Source: an uncultured Litoreibacter sp. (GTDB taxonomy: Bacteria > Pseudomonadota > Alphaproteobacteria > Rhodobacterales > Rhodobacteraceae). Taken from it: a stretch of 64,000 nucleotides of DNA. The stretch's first letter is position 1. Every line of letters begins with the position of its first letter. Positions 37,675 to 45,922 of the stretch are shown here, piece after piece. Position numbers and translations under genes: made by a program. Where the stretch lies: positions 744,001 through 808,000 of the forward strand of contig CANNGL010000001.1 in assembly GCA_947504205.1 (NCBI GenBank), in the 5' to 3' direction. Below the pieces are notes generated by a model that saw nothing but the letters and a program-made list of their open reading frames with translations, ran no database searches and was not told the origin of the DNA.

Positions 37675-38499
37675 TTATGTGTCTTCGCCCGCCATGAATT
37701 CCGCCATGGCACGACCCAACTCAAAGCTTTGGCTTTCAAAGAGGGCATCGAACCCTGCGAACAGGGCCGTATTGAGCTTTTGACCCGATGGCGTTTCTGA
37801 GGCGTCGATATAGGCCTGCACTTCATCGTCAGTCAGCGGTGCATAAGCCATGACCGAAAAGTTGATCGTCCAGTCTTCCATTTCCTTGCGAATTTCTGGC
37901 TCCTGTTCCCAGACGGTGCTTAGCATGAAGCTCTCGCTCATTGCCTCTGCATAACCCTCACCCGTCGACAAACCACGATAGAAGGCCAAGTTCGAGTTCA
38001 GCGCCCCCATTACGTTGTTTTCGATCAGACCATTCGCCTGGATAAAGGCGTGATACAGGCTCAGACGATCTGCTTGGGTGGTCTCCATATGCGCGACCTG
38101 ATCGGCCAAGGCCTCCTCAACGGTGTCGTCCATCAAAGCGCGCCGGGCATCCAATTCAATCGCGATGATTTCCTTGCCCAGATCAGATTCAAAGAAATTC
38201 AGGACATCCGAAGAGCTGTCCAGGTTATCGACATCATCGAGGGAGGTGCGGAAAACCTCTGCCATCTTTTCAGTGTCGTAAATCTTGTTCAGCCGGGCCA
38301 TCCAGGCCGGAGATGCCGAGATCGCCTGATCCTGCTCCGCAAGCTCGCGGCCTGACTCCAACCCCTCCTGTCGGAGGATCTCGAAAACCTCCTCCATTCG
38401 GAACAATTCAAAATAACGGTCGAGCAGAGCCTGATCCTGTTTGGCATATGATGCGGTCGAGATTGAAACCGACAAAAACAGAGCCGCAAGACGTAGCAT
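37675..38499 (-). CDS. Secreted DUF2059 domain protein
   Basis: A 274-residue protein that starts with a signal peptide (MLRLAALFLSVSISTASYA). The track start at 38655 is replaced by the ATG at 38499, which has GAGG six bases upstream. The mature protein is helical. Near its end is PLTDDEVQAYIDASETPSGQKLNTALFAGF, the DUF2059 pattern, and a similar element lies earlier, so two copies may be present. It is predicted to be periplasmic. The function of the family is unknown. It stands alone between rplU and the tRNA gene. Confidence 0.8.
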   Translation of the reverse strand: MLRLAALFLSVSISTASYAKQDQALLDRYFELFRMEEVFEILRQEGLESGRELAEQDQAISASPAWMARLNKIYDTEKMAEVFRTSLDDVDNLDSSSDVLNFFESDLGKEIIAIELDARRALMDDTVEEALADQVAHMETTQADRLSLYHAFIQANGLIENNVMGALNSNLAFYRGLSTGEGYAEAMSESFMLSTVWEQEPEIRKEMEDWTINFSVMAYAPLTDDEVQAYIDASETPSGQKLNTALFAGFDALFESQSFELGRAMAEFMAGEDT

Positions 38500-38668
38500 T
38501 GGTGACCTCGTATGTTTTGGTTTGGACAACGATAGGTCCCTGCAAGGGTGGCGACAACCGCATGGTGGGAAATCAAGCCAAATTATTCGTGATGCCGCCG
38601 AAACGAGCCCTTGCGCGTCACGCGGTGGGTCGCTAAACCGCGCGAACCTGATCACCGATCACAGGTGC

Positions 38669-38758
38669 GGAGAGGTGCCGGAGTGGTCGAACGGGGCGGT
38701 CTCGAAAACCGTTGTGGGTGCAAGCCTACCCAGGGTTCGAATCCCTGTCTCTCCGCCA
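38669..38758 (+). tRNA. tRNA-Ser (anticodon CGA)
   Basis: A full type II tRNA with CCA encoded. The acceptor stem GGAGAGG pairs with TCTCTCC (one G-U), the anticodon stem-loop is GCGGT-CTCGAAA-ACCGT (anticodon CGA), a long variable arm follows (GGGT/ACCC), and the T-arm is AGGGTTCGAATCCCT. Its 3' end marks a sharp change to AT-rich sequence on the right. Confidence 0.95.
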
Positions 38759-38977
38759 GTGCTACATAACATTTAGCAACAATGACTTACACGTCGTTTC
38801 TAACTTTTATTGACCAGCTTTTTCATCGTGTGTTTTAGGTTACTCGGACATAGTTTTGCAATCTGGGTTCTGAGGTGGATTGGCAAAAGAGAAGCTGATG
38901 CAGCCACAAACGCTCCTAAAAGAACCTTAGGTTGACTCAGAGAGCCCCGCCACACCGTTCATTCTCTAAGACACAAT

Positions 38978-39265
38978 ATGAAGGACACCTTTTTGGAGGC
39001 AGGCATTGAGGAACTTATGAGGAACGTGATCTCAGTAGGTCTGCTGGAGCGCATTGATGATATTCATTTGGTGGCCTTAATGCGAGACTGAAGGTGACCC
39101 AGCAAGCCTTGCCTGGATGAGACAAAAGGCAAGCTCAAAATTGAGCTAAAAGAGTTCATCAAGCTCCAGCCCTATCACAGGAACACCTTTCACGATGTTG
39201 GAAAAACTTTCGGTGTGCTTGGGGTAGAAGTCGATCTCCAAAATCTATTATTTCATACGCAGTGA
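38978..39265 (+). pseudogene. Decayed coding sequence next to tRNA-Ser
   Basis: A frame opens at an ATG (MKDTFLEAGIEELMRNVISV) and meets two close TGA codons. The same frame then resumes with protein-like sequence (LKEFIKLQPYHRNTFHDVGK) up to a final TGA at 39265. Between the stops another frame reads NARLKVTQQALPG, suggesting two compensating frameshifts. The family is not recognised. The 219 bases from the tRNA to this start hold nothing else I can identify. Confidence 0.4.
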
Positions 39266-39266
39266 T

Positions 39267-39920
39267 TTGATTGGCTGCGCTGTTGGTTTGGGGAATTTAG
39301 AATTGAAAGAACACCCAACGCCCAAAGATCAGCTGGAACAGGACATAGGCTTTCCGAGCGGGATTATAGTTTATCCCCTAGCAGTAGTTGCTTCGGCTGT
39401 AGTGGTGTGGTTTGTCTCACTAGTCACTCCGTCATGGATTGAGACAATTTCGAGCGCACTCGGGCAATCTCGATTGGACTGGTTCTGGGTCAACCTTATT
39501 GATGATATTGTTGTTTTTCACGAGGTAGGAAGAAGCTTGTTTGAAGTGCAGGCTTATTGGCTAAAGATCGTTTTTGCATTCTATACAATACTCTTGGTTT
39601 TGGTCGTACGCTTGGTTTTAGGAGTACCAGAATATCGATCATTACCGAAGATAGGCGCCTCGAAAACGGTTGCTGAATGGCTAAAAATCCTCTGTGCAGG
39701 AGCCGCAGGGATTGCCTGTATCTTCTTTATGACCTTTGTGGCTAGCAGCGAACCACAAACTCGCGGTATGGCTTGGATAGTTTCAACGCCACTTGCTGCC
39801 TATTTCCCCCCTTTAATAATTTGGGAATTGGTTTGGATCTCTGCCTTAGGCTTCATTCTAGAATTGGAGCTTTTTCAATTTGCAACGGCAGCAAGGTGTC
39901 TCATTCTTAAAGGCAAGTAA
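39267..39920 (+). CDS. Hypothetical integral membrane protein
   Basis: A reading frame of about 217 residues with four strong hydrophobic segments: IIVYPLAVVASAVVVWFVSL, IVFAFYTILLVLVVRLVLGV, LCAGAAGIACIFFMTFVA and YFPPLIIWELVWISALGFIL. The N-terminal 30 residues are hydrophilic. The track start is TTG at 39267. Another TTG at 39303 follows GGGGA and could be the true start. No family is recognised. Codon use is AT-richer than in the flanking operons, consistent with the surrounding island. Confidence 0.55.
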   Translation: MIGCAVGLGNLELKEHPTPKDQLEQDIGFPSGIIVYPLAVVASAVVVWFVSLVTPSWIETISSALGQSRLDWFWVNLIDDIVVFHEVGRSLFEVQAYWLKIVFAFYTILLVLVVRLVLGVPEYRSLPKIGASKTVAEWLKILCAGAAGIACIFFMTFVASSEPQTRGMAWIVSTPLAAYFPPLIIWELVWISALGFILELELFQFATAARCLILKGK

Positions 39921-39998
39921 TTTAGTAGTTAGTAGGATGAAATATGTCGTCAAAATTAGAGTGGTTCAGTAGGAACCTTTGCAAGAATTGAAAAGATC

Positions 39999-40448
39999 AT
40001 GACAAAAGGTATTTTCACAGCCGCAGTCATCTCGGCAGTACTCCTCACCGGGCCAACTAACTTGTATGCAAAGTCGTGCGAAACTCTTGTTGACGATCAT
40101 GCGGCAAACATCCGCGCTGCCGAAAATCATTTAGCAAATGGAGAATATGATGCGTTCATTTCGATAATTGATGAGCAATCAACCTTGACGCCGGAAACAA
40201 AAGCGGAAATGCGCAAGGCCCTATATGCAGACTTTCCGAATGGTTTCGCGAAGTGCAGACATCTATTATACGAAGAAGTGTCCACCGTTATGTCCCGGCG
40301 CGGTGTTGAATTCATAGATTCAAATGGACTGAGCCTTTACGTCTTTCTGTTATCGACAGAGAGCAGCACCGGAGTGCCCGATACCAGAGACATTCTAAAG
40401 GTTCTGGTTACATCCGACTTCGGCCAATTGTATGATGAGTGGAATTAG
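39999..40448 (+). CDS. Hypothetical secreted protein
   Basis: A 149-residue protein with a signal peptide, MTKGIFTAAVISAVLLTGPTNLYA, and a mature part of about 125 residues with two cysteines (SCETLV and FAKCRHLL). The phrase DHAANIRAAENHLANGEYDAFISII looks like a helical repeat, but no family is recognised. It lacks a strong ribosome site. It lies in the tRNA-Ser island 78 bases after the membrane-protein gene and could be expressed with it. Confidence 0.55.
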   Translation: MTKGIFTAAVISAVLLTGPTNLYAKSCETLVDDHAANIRAAENHLANGEYDAFISIIDEQSTLTPETKAEMRKALYADFPNGFAKCRHLLYEEVSTVMSRRGVEFIDSNGLSLYVFLLSTESSTGVPDTRDILKVLVTSDFGQLYDEWN

Positions 40449-40474
40449 GCTTGAAAGCAGAGACCGAGAGTTGA

Positions 40475-40866
40475 CGGTCGAACTTTGAGGCAAAAGAATT
40501 GGGACGGGAAACTCCGTCGCCGAAGCAGAACTCCACATTGCTCCCAGACGTGTCTTGGAGGCCATTTCAGGATGGCGAAGTTTGGGTCTTTTTTCTCAAG
40601 AATGAGTCGCATACTGAACTTGTCCCCAGCTTTTAAATCCATTGCTTGAAGAGACAAAACAAAGCCCTCACACGGCAACAAATCATTTTGATGCAACTAT
40701 CAAAGGTGAGCGCAAACTCAGTATCCATTTTGTCTTCGTCGAGGAGTTTCAGACCGAGGATTTAGATGAAAACGCGTGCAAAACGGCCGCTCGTATCGAT
40801 GGCGAGGTCGTAGGTTGGTCAAGGTCGGATGCGCGTACGCCTTATGCTTTTTGCGAAAAATTTTGA
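40475..40866 (+). pseudogene. Frameshifted remnant of an unidentified gene
   Basis: One frame reads protein-like sequence (LPDVSWRPFQDGEVWVFFLK) and stops at 40634-40636. The frame one base back continues at once with NPLLEETKQSPHTATNHFDA and runs to 40866, including FVFVEEFQTEDLDENACKTA. The switch falls in a TTTTAAA run, so a single-base loss explains it. No start codon is evident, so the 5' end is probably lost too. The track's minus-strand 83-residue ORF across this region is a shadow. The family is unknown. Confidence 0.45.
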
Positions 40867-41254
40867 TGGGTCACGGACAGCAGGCTCAGAGGTTGTCGGG
40901 AGCTGTTGAAATATGATTGTTAACGGGCGTGTTGGGTGACCACAAAGATGACAAAGCGCCTATGTGGAAGCAAAAAATCATCTCTGTCTCCACCCCTACA
41001 TCCACCAAGCGGTGTTAGCCGAATAGTAGGTTCTATATAAACGATATGCGAAGTTTCAGATACAAGTAGTGTGGAGCATCACCTTACTGTTCTGTCCACC
41101 TTCTGCATGAGTTTGATGTTAAATCTGAGGAATATGTCAGCAACTGAGCGGAACCGAGTTAGGTGAGTGACCCTAAAGTTATCTCTATGGTTTACCATAG
41201 CGGTAACACCTTCAAGTGGCCAAAGAAAATACTGACTAAGAGGAGTTGGGTGAT
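40867..41254. other. Gene-free stretch in the island with a small inverted repeat
   Basis: These 388 bases are AT-rich and hold no credible frame on either strand. The only structure seen is CTATGG-TTTA-CCATAG at 41185-41200, about 55 bases before the next start, which could be an operator. A ribosome site GGAG lies at 41242-41245. Confidence 0.35.
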
Positions 41255-41864
41255 ATGAAGTCGATCTTGTTGTCGTTCAGCTTTTTTCTTGCGTCGGCCA
41301 CTTCTGCAGGAGCGGATTCTACTGCATCTGCGGTTTTGAAGGCATTGTCGGAGTTGGGTTTTACAGACGTCAAACTTGAGACCTGCGATCTCTCGTTTGC
41401 AAGGCGAAAGTTTGATGACAATCCAAATCGTTTTTTTTCGTGCTTACGTCCGCTATTTGGATCTCAAGACAATGCGGCACCTAAGCAAAGCTGATGTCAT
41501 TGAAACTTTGGAGAAAGGGAAACGAAGATACCGTCTTACGGTGCCAATAGATGAACGCTTTTATCCAATTTATAGCGAGGCAATTTTCTTTCGCTCTTGG
41601 GTTGCGCAAAAAACGGGAATTTCCACTTGGCCCTTTCCTTTTGAGGCTTTCAAGGGATCGGAACAAGCACTTCAGAACGAATTGCTGGAGAGAGTTCCAT
41701 GGTTAGAAGACCTAAATCGCTGGGATTTCATCACGGAAGACGGAACTGTCACCAACATTGAGGAAGGTTTCTCAATCAATTTTGATAGCAAGGAGCCCTT
41801 GGTCAATTTGCATCATGCCCTCCTCGATTACGCTTCAACTTCGAATTGTGTCGATCTAAAGTGA
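41255..41864 (+). pseudogene. Secreted protein gene broken at a T8 homopolymer
   Basis: The 5' frame starts at an ATG with GGAG nine bases upstream and encodes a signal peptide (MKSILLSFSFFLASATSAGA) and about 60 more residues. Near position 41431 it meets eight consecutive T residues, after which its sequence turns unlike a protein and stops at 41494. A second frame then carries a continuous sequence of about 140 residues (AYVRYLDLKTMRHLSKADVI) to 41864. Removing one T joins the two into one protein of about 200 residues. It may be an inactivated gene, a phase-variable gene or a sequencing error. The family is unknown. Confidence 0.6.
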
Positions 41865-42074
41865 ATGGTGGTTAGCTTCTGTCTCCTGTCGCTGCATCGA
41901 GAGGTAGACGAATGCTTGCCGGCGGATCTTTGAAGAAATGAACACCGGGACAAAAATGAAGCCATTGAATGTAGCTTATTCTGTCAGTCTCAGGTTTCCA
42001 GGCAAAAGCCCAGCCGAGTTCTGTCCCGTCGAGGAGGTCAACACGGACCGAGCATCAGTCTGTTCCGTCTGCCC

Positions 42075-42815
42075 TTAACCGCGCTCGCATACCAGATAAA
42101 TACTGGAACATAGGTCGGGATATTTCTGTCCCAAGGCGTAGCATCCATCCAGGTAGTCGGGGCTGACGATGTCGGTTTTAAGCAAACGGTCCCACTGAAA
42201 ATTTGCCAGCGCCTTAAAGAATATTCCTGATCGATGTACGATGCTTAGGCCCGCCTCGCGCGCTTCACGCTCCAATGTATCCAAAGAATAAGTCGCGCGA
42301 TGCCCGTGCTCGGCCTCAGCATCCGTGATCGCTGCATTGTGAGATATCAGCCCCATATGAACTGCAATCTGACGCGATGGGGCGTTCGCATTGGGGCAGC
42401 AAAGAAAAAGCCTGCCATGGTCTGACAGCCACTCGCTATTGATACGGCGAAGGGTGCCGACAGGGTCATCTAGATGCTCAAGGACATGAGTCAGAAAAAT
42501 ATTGTCATATCGGGTCGGGAGATTGACCGTCTCGAAACGTGCTTCGACAAATGAAATAGTCTCTGGCAGCCGTTGGCGTGCCTCTTCGATGGCGACGCCG
42601 GAGGCCTCAACGCATGTGATATCTTCATAGCTTTCCGTAATACGCCGCGTGAAGTCTCCCTTGAAACTACCAAGTTCCAAAGCGTTTCCGGGCCGGCGGA
42701 ACGATTGGTAAGCCTGCAGCATGTACCCATGCATGACATCGAAGTCGAAATCATACGCATATTTGCGGGCCTCGCTGTCCTCGAACTCTGCATTATAGTC
42801 GCGTGTTTTGCTCAT
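42075..42815 (-). CDS. Class I SAM-dependent methyltransferase
   Basis: A 246-residue methyltransferase with motif I in ALELGSFKGDFTRRI (a variant of ELGCGxG), a SAM-ribose acidic residue in ITCVEASGVAIEEAR, and HVLEHLDDPVGTLRRI typical of the Methyltransf_23 group. The C-terminal part has HRATYSLDTLEREAREAGLSIVHRSGIFFK, the usual end of sugar and lipid methyltransferases. It is the last gene of a six-gene operon and overlaps the GNAT gene by ATGA. The substrate is presumably the sugar or glycan made by that operon. Confidence 0.85.
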   Translation of the reverse strand: MSKTRDYNAEFEDSEARKYAYDFDFDVMHGYMLQAYQSFRRPGNALELGSFKGDFTRRITESYEDITCVEASGVAIEEARQRLPETISFVEARFETVNLPTRYDNIFLTHVLEHLDDPVGTLRRINSEWLSDHGRLFLCCPNANAPSRQIAVHMGLISHNAAITDAEAEHGHRATYSLDTLEREAREAGLSIVHRSGIFFKALANFQWDRLLKTDIVSPDYLDGCYALGQKYPDLCSSIYLVCERG

Positions 42816-43270
42816 TTCATGCCTCCATTGAGGGTCCGGGCCAGTCGGACAATGTCGCCTCGCTCTTCGGTAACTCTGAAACCCAATTTATCATAGAGTG
42901 CAAGAGCGGCTCCAGCACCGCGGCTCGCCTCTAGCAGCAGTGTGCCTCGCTCGCCCTGCCCGATGGTATGAATGGCACTTGTCAGGAGACGTTCCGCTAT
43001 TCCACGGCCGCGAAGTGCGGGCAGCACGCTGACGTTCGTGACAAACACCGCTGTGCCTTCTTCGGCGTTGCAATAAGCGGCGACCAAGCCAGCGAGGTCA
43101 TTGTCCAGCCAAGCCTCAAAACGGGAGGCGTGAGTCGACAGTTTTTCGGCGTAGTCGGAAAGGTTCACTCGCGTCGACAGAGGCGGATCAAAATCCTCAT
43201 CGCAGCGTCGAAGGTGAGTCTCGACCTGTCCAGCGACGGACAGATCTCTGGTCCAGCGCAGATCCTTCAC
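42812..43270 (-). CDS. GNAT-family acetyltransferase of the glycan operon
   Basis: A 152-residue GNAT enzyme with the acetyl-CoA motif VLPALRGRGIAERLLTSAIHTIG and the late GAALALYDKLGFRVTEERGD. It overlaps its neighbours by ATGA on both sides. In a locus with a DegT aminotransferase it is a good candidate for N-acylating the new amino sugar, as in viosamine- or Fuc3N-type pathways, but that is inference from context. It has no membrane segment. Confidence 0.83.
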   Translation of the reverse strand: MKDLRWTRDLSVAGQVETHLRRCDEDFDPPLSTRVNLSDYAEKLSTHASRFEAWLDNDLAGLVAAYCNAEEGTAVFVTNVSVLPALRGRGIAERLLTSAIHTIGQGERGTLLLEASRGAGAALALYDKLGFRVTEERGDIVRLARTLNGGMK

Positions 43271-44223
43271 AACTGAAGCCGGGCGAGCCCGAAGCCATCA
43301 CGACCGAACCTGTTGCCGTTATAGAGAAGATATAACTCGTCCTCGATCTTACACAGATGAGGATAGCACTGCATCTCCGCATCCCAATCACCTGGTGTGC
43401 CGACAAGCCCTAGCTCATCGTCCAGCCTCTCCCAGTTTTGTCCATCTTGAGAACGCGCGTAGCCTAACCTGTAGCTCTTTGATGGATCGTCGCGAAATCC
43501 ATGGATGTCCCGGTAGCAGAAAACCATGTGAAACACCCCATCGTGTAAAAGCACACTTGGGAGTGCCTGACATTCGTCTACGCCAATCTTGTCTGGGATG
43601 ACGGCGCGTCCATGGCTGCTTTGCCAATTTATACCGTCCTGAGACGTGGCTTTCCCAATCTTATAGACACGGTCTGGCGCAGCCTCAGGCGAACTTCGCG
43701 CCCACCTCGTCCCGAAGATGTACCACATCATGAATTGCCCATTTGCACGGATCACGAAACCATCGCCAACAAGGAATGGCTCATGAAGGTTTGGACCCAA
43801 TACTGGGCCATCGCCTTCTCTGAAAAAGTTCAGACCACCGTCACGGCTTACGACTCTGCCGATCCCTGTATCAACTGAAACCGAAACTCTCCGGTTCCAA
43901 CCCGTCGTATATCCCCAGACTTCGTCGTCGACTCGCAGAACATTCAATGGAAAAATGCCGTGCTCATCAAACGTGCCGAGTGCTCCTAATTCGATGGCAG
44001 GTTTTTGGGCTGTGCGGCGAATAGTGCGCAGATCCCCCTCCATCTCAACGAAGCTTACGTGACTGAGAAATTTTCCAGTCTCATCCTGCGAGCGGGTCGA
44101 AAAGTATATTCTACAACCATCATCAAGCGGCAGAACTTGAGGCGATTGGGCGTGGCTCACGCACCCTTCGGGTAAAAATGGCGTCCGGGCCTCGAAGATC
44201 AGGCCAAGTTTCTCCACTTTCAT
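43267..44223 (-). CDS. Beta-propeller glycosidase-like protein (copy 2)
   Basis: The ATG at 44223 overlaps the upstream stop as ATGA, giving 318 residues. Blade-like repeats are visible: CRIYFSTRSQDETG, DEVWGYTTGWNR, GQFMMWYIFGTRW, GVFHMVFCYRDIHGF and ELYLLYNGNRFGRDGFGLAR. Phrases such as GKATSQDGINW and GYARSQDGQNWE are typical of the five-bladed propeller of GH43/GH32/GH68-type enzymes. It is a paralogue of the next gene upstream. No signal peptide is present, so it acts in the cytoplasm. The reaction is unknown. Confidence 0.75.
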   Translation of the reverse strand: MKVEKLGLIFEARTPFLPEGCVSHAQSPQVLPLDDGCRIYFSTRSQDETGKFLSHVSFVEMEGDLRTIRRTAQKPAIELGALGTFDEHGIFPLNVLRVDDEVWGYTTGWNRRVSVSVDTGIGRVVSRDGGLNFFREGDGPVLGPNLHEPFLVGDGFVIRANGQFMMWYIFGTRWARSSPEAAPDRVYKIGKATSQDGINWQSSHGRAVIPDKIGVDECQALPSVLLHDGVFHMVFCYRDIHGFRDDPSKSYRLGYARSQDGQNWERLDDELGLVGTPGDWDAEMQCYPHLCKIEDELYLLYNGNRFGRDGFGLARLQL

Positions 44224-45188
44224 AAGCCAGCCTCCAGACGGGCTAACCCAAATCCAAACCGACCGACGCCTTCCCCAAGATAAGCCATGTATGTTTCGCC
44301 ATCGAGTTCGAATACATGGGGATAGCTGACCGAGCCTGAATCCCATCCATCTTCTGAGGGGTCAAGCGCTGCGGCGGTATCATCGCGATGCCATTCGTTC
44401 AGATCACTGCTTGTTGCGTATCCGATGCGATACCCGCGAGCGCCATTGCGATATTCTTCAGAATGACGGTAGCAGAAGAACATATGGTAGCGTCCGTCGC
44501 GGCGTAGCACATCTGGACTAGCTTGGGCTTCGTCGTTCTCTATGCGCGGCGCAATGAGATCCACGTTGTGTTTACGCCATGTGACGCCATCAGAGGATAC
44601 TGCACGGCGTATACGATAAACCGGCTCTGGTCGCCCTGCCACCAGCTTCCATTGGCGCCCTGCGATATAAAAAAGATGCCATTCTCCGTCCCAACGACGA
44701 ACTTTTGGGCCGCTCATGACAAATGGCTCATCGACACTGTATTCAATAACAGGACCCGCTCCGAGCCGTGAAAAGGTCTCGCCGCCATCCAGACTTTCGG
44801 CGCAGCCAATTGCGGTGTTGAAAGGGACGCTTTCGCAGCGTGTCCAGCCTGCGTAGTAGCCTAAAACGCGCTCACCATCGTCGACTGCCGAGAAGGGATA
44901 GGTTCCGAATTCATCGAAGCAACCTAACTCGCCCAGTTTCAAAACAGGTTGGCTTGCAACGCGAAGTACCCGCGTCAAATCATTTCGGTCGAGATCGACC
45001 CAAGCAGAGTAGCTGACATATTGCCCGTCGGCATCCGGTGCCGGACGGCACGAGAAATAGACCCGTACATAGGTTTCGCGCACAAGTGTCGCTGGCGCCT
45101 GAGCAAATTCGTGCAACCACGGCCGCCCTTCGGACCAATCACGTGGGTCAAAGACGCGCCCAAGTTTTTGCCACTTTAGCCTAGTCAC
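44220..45188 (-). CDS. Beta-propeller glycosidase-like protein (copy 1)
   Basis: A 322-residue protein with the same blade pattern as its neighbour: VRVYFSCRPAPDADGQYVSY, GERVLGYYAGWTR, GEWHLFYIAGRQW, GRYHMFFCYRHSEEYRNG and GETYMAYLGEGVGRFGFGLAR. The two copies share the framing residues around GCFDEFGTYPFS/GTFDEHGIFPLN, EAQASPDV/ECQALPSV and SYPHVFEL/CYPHLCKI. The paired acidic residues in these blades may be catalytic. No signal peptide is present. It overlaps WbqC and copy 2 by ATGA. Enzymes of this fold hydrolyse or transfer furanosyl and related sugars. Its location suggests work on an activated or lipid-linked sugar. Confidence 0.75.
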   Translation of the reverse strand: MTRLKWQKLGRVFDPRDWSEGRPWLHEFAQAPATLVRETYVRVYFSCRPAPDADGQYVSYSAWVDLDRNDLTRVLRVASQPVLKLGELGCFDEFGTYPFSAVDDGERVLGYYAGWTRCESVPFNTAIGCAESLDGGETFSRLGAGPVIEYSVDEPFVMSGPKVRRWDGEWHLFYIAGRQWKLVAGRPEPVYRIRRAVSSDGVTWRKHNVDLIAPRIENDEAQASPDVLRRDGRYHMFFCYRHSEEYRNGARGYRIGYATSSDLNEWHRDDTAAALDPSEDGWDSGSVSYPHVFELDGETYMAYLGEGVGRFGFGLARLEAGL

Positions 45189-45922
45189 ACATCATCCTTT
45201 TCGAGAATGTCGTATTCATTGCGCAACATCTTCGCGATCTGTTCAGGCGGGTTAAACATCATAACATCAACGATCGACAAGGCTGGCTCAAAGGAGTCAT
45301 GAAATTGGTGATAAGTAATGTCACGAGTCTGCAGGAAACGAAGCTCGACATTATTCTTTAAAAAGACGTTGGCCTCGTACAATTCTAGACCGCCTATGGG
45401 ATTGGTGTATGTGCTCGCCTTGAGGTCATTGCAAATCCCCAATACACGATCCTGACCGCGCAGGTTTGAACTACTCTCCACTTGAGACGAAATGTCGAGT
45501 GGCGTGTCGATTTTCAGAAAGTTGCAGACCTGCTCGAGGGAATAGAAGATGAAATCGAACAGGTTTTGAGACTGATATTTTAAGATCGTTTCGAGCAACG
45601 GCATTGTCGCTTTGAAGTGCGGTGCCTTTGCGTAAGCACCCCGGAACTGGTTCGCCAATTTGATTGGATCAAAGCTTTCTGCCACCTTTCTTTCACGAAC
45701 ATCTAGATGATCCGAGGCTTTTGCCAAAGGAATGGAGAAAGTTGCGGGCATACCATTCCGCAACATGCGGTTGCGATTGACCCAACCCTTCTTCGTGTAC
45801 TCAATGCGATCGTAGACCACGAAACGGTCCACATGCGCGATCAACTGAAAATACCCGATATAGGGTAAAAAGTAGGGCTGCATTATGCCAATATTTGTCA
45901 TGTTCAGAGCTTGCTGCTTCAC
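45185..45922 (-). CDS. wbqC: WbqC family protein
   Basis: A 245-residue member of the WbqC family. It opens with the conserved NIGIMQPYFLPYIGYFQLIAHVDRFVVYDRIEYTKKGWVNRNR block and has the later VLGICNDLKASTYTNPIGGLELY. The family recurs next to DegT aminotransferases in O-antigen and related loci, and its reaction has not been settled as far as I know. The ATG at 45922 overlaps degT by ATGA and is preferred over an inner ATG. Its position directly after the aminotransferase suggests it modifies the amino group, which is inference. Confidence 0.85.
   Translation of the reverse strand: MKQQALNMTNIGIMQPYFLPYIGYFQLIAHVDRFVVYDRIEYTKKGWVNRNRMLRNGMPATFSIPLAKASDHLDVRERKVAESFDPIKLANQFRGAYAKAPHFKATMPLLETILKYQSQNLFDFIFYSLEQVCNFLKIDTPLDISSQVESSSNLRGQDRVLGICNDLKASTYTNPIGGLELYEANVFLKNNVELRFLQTRDITYHQFHDSFEPALSIVDVMMFNPPEQIAKMLRNEYDILEKDDV

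Noticed and set aside
40445-40696. 83-residue minus-strand ORF in the island
   Set aside because: The plus strand carries a better, frameshifted protein-like sequence through the same bases.
38759-42074. Integrase or transposase remnant in the tRNA-Ser island
   Set aside because: No catalytic motif or inverted terminal repeat could be found in any frame.
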